Source: Kosakonia quasisacchari
GTDB lineage: Bacteria; Pseudomonadota; Gammaproteobacteria; Enterobacterales; Enterobacteriaceae
DNA length: 64,000 nucleotides
Direction: 5' to 3'
NCBI RefSeq assembly: GCF_004331415.1
Contig: NZ_SJOP01000007.1
Span: 1-64,000, forward strand
Shown here piece after piece: positions 63,715 to 64,000 of the stretch. Under the pieces are notes generated by a model. That model was not told the DNA's origin, did no database searches, and worked only from the letters and a program-made list of their open reading frames with translations. A program made the position numbers and the translations under genes. The first letter of the stretch is position 1. The number at the start of each line of letters is the position of its first letter.

Positions 63715-64000
63715 AGGCGCAATCACCGACTCACGGCACACCAGCTCGCCCCGATGGGCACAAATGGCGGCAGCTTCTGGCATCAGCACCATCTCAATGG
63801 CGTTACGGATCATCTCTTCCATCGGAACATGGATGGTGGTCAGGGATGGGTTGTAATATTTGCCGATAACCGAGTCGTCAAACCCGGCCAGCGACACATC
63901 TTCGGGCAGCCGCAAACCCGCCTCATAGCAGGCTTTCGCCACGCCAATCGCCATATCATCATTCCCGGCCAGCACGCAGCTAAACGGCACGTTGCGCGCC
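63700..64000 (-). CDS. LacI/GalR-family regulator, 3' part
   Basis: The C-terminal ~100 residues of a LacI-type repressor whose start lies beyond the right edge; the frame is open to base 64000. The sugar-binding core shows VLAGNDDMAIGVAKACYEAG, LPEDVSLAGFDDSVIGKYYN and PSLTTIHVPMEEMIRNAIEM, all standard for the effector domain. The DNA-binding part is not in the window, so neither the ligand nor the exact name can be given. Confidence 0.88.
   Translation of the reverse strand, partial: ARNVPFSCVLAGNDDMAIGVAKACYEAGLRLPEDVSLAGFDDSVIGKYYNPSLTTIHVPMEEMIRNAIEMVLMPEAAAICAHRGELVCRESVIAPKTAR

Overview
The window is chromosomal DNA of an enteric gammaproteobacterium. The formate hydrogenlyase (hyc/hyp/fhlA), chitobiose (chb) and assimilatory nitrate (nas) genes all look like Enterobacteriaceae genes. 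Combining a Klebsiella-type nas cluster with a complete E. coli-type hyc-hyp block suggests Kosakonia, Enterobacter or Klebsiella; the genus is an inference. Most genes are GC-rich. The exceptions are AT-richer patches in the accessory part (about 0.7-1.4 kb and 6-9.7 kb).

Region 1 (1-9.7 kb) is accessory DNA. It starts inside a cdiA-type contact-dependent inhibition gene, whose variable C-terminal toxin overlaps a small Imm74-like immunity gene by 4 bp. A graveyard follows: an IS3-type transposase scrap, an orphan membrane protein gene, a frameshifted ISNCY-type transposase inserted in an Old Yellow Enzyme fragment, and a decayed short-chain dehydrogenase.

Region 2 (9.8-16.3 kb) holds small redox and regulatory genes: a carboxymuconolactone decarboxylase-like protein divergent from an AraC regulator, a monooxygenase-fold protein, and a compact set SDR-SDR-MFS-GlxA-type regulator. 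Region 3 (16.7-23.6 kb) has a LamB-type sugar porin facing the chbBCARFG operon. Region 4 (23.8-33.9 kb) carries a DJ-1/PfpI protein, a DUF1471 periplasmic peptide, DoxX, a CusRS-like two-component system, YceI, an ECF sigma/anti-sigma/TPR module, a phospholipase D-like protein, and a quinone reductase divergent from a TetR repressor.

Region 5 (33.9-45.1 kb) is nitrate assimilation: nasR, then nasFED (ABC uptake), a NirB-NirD fused nitrite reductase, and a nitrate reductase fused to a CysJ-like diflavin reductase. The nasF leader shows a sigma-54 promoter, two ANTAR-target hairpins with identical AACGGC hexaloops, and an attenuator terminator. Nitrate enters through NasFED, is reduced to nitrite by the fused NasA, and then to ammonium by the NirBD protein. 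NasR binding to the leader RNA should relieve termination.

Region 6 (45.2-60.8 kb) begins with two exported proteins and ygbA behind a clear NsrR box. Then come fhlA, hypEDCBA and the divergent hycABCDEFGHI, coding formate hydrogenlyase components, maturation factors and the formate regulator. Sigma-54 promoters and paired FhlA-type sites lie in the hypA-hycA and hycA-hycB gaps. Region 7 (60.8-64 kb) has a GAF-GGDEF protein with a [16 protein letters not shown] site, a LysR regulator divergent from a PdxI-like aldo-keto reductase, and the 3' end of a LacI-family regulator cut by the window edge. No rRNA, tRNA or CRISPR array was seen.
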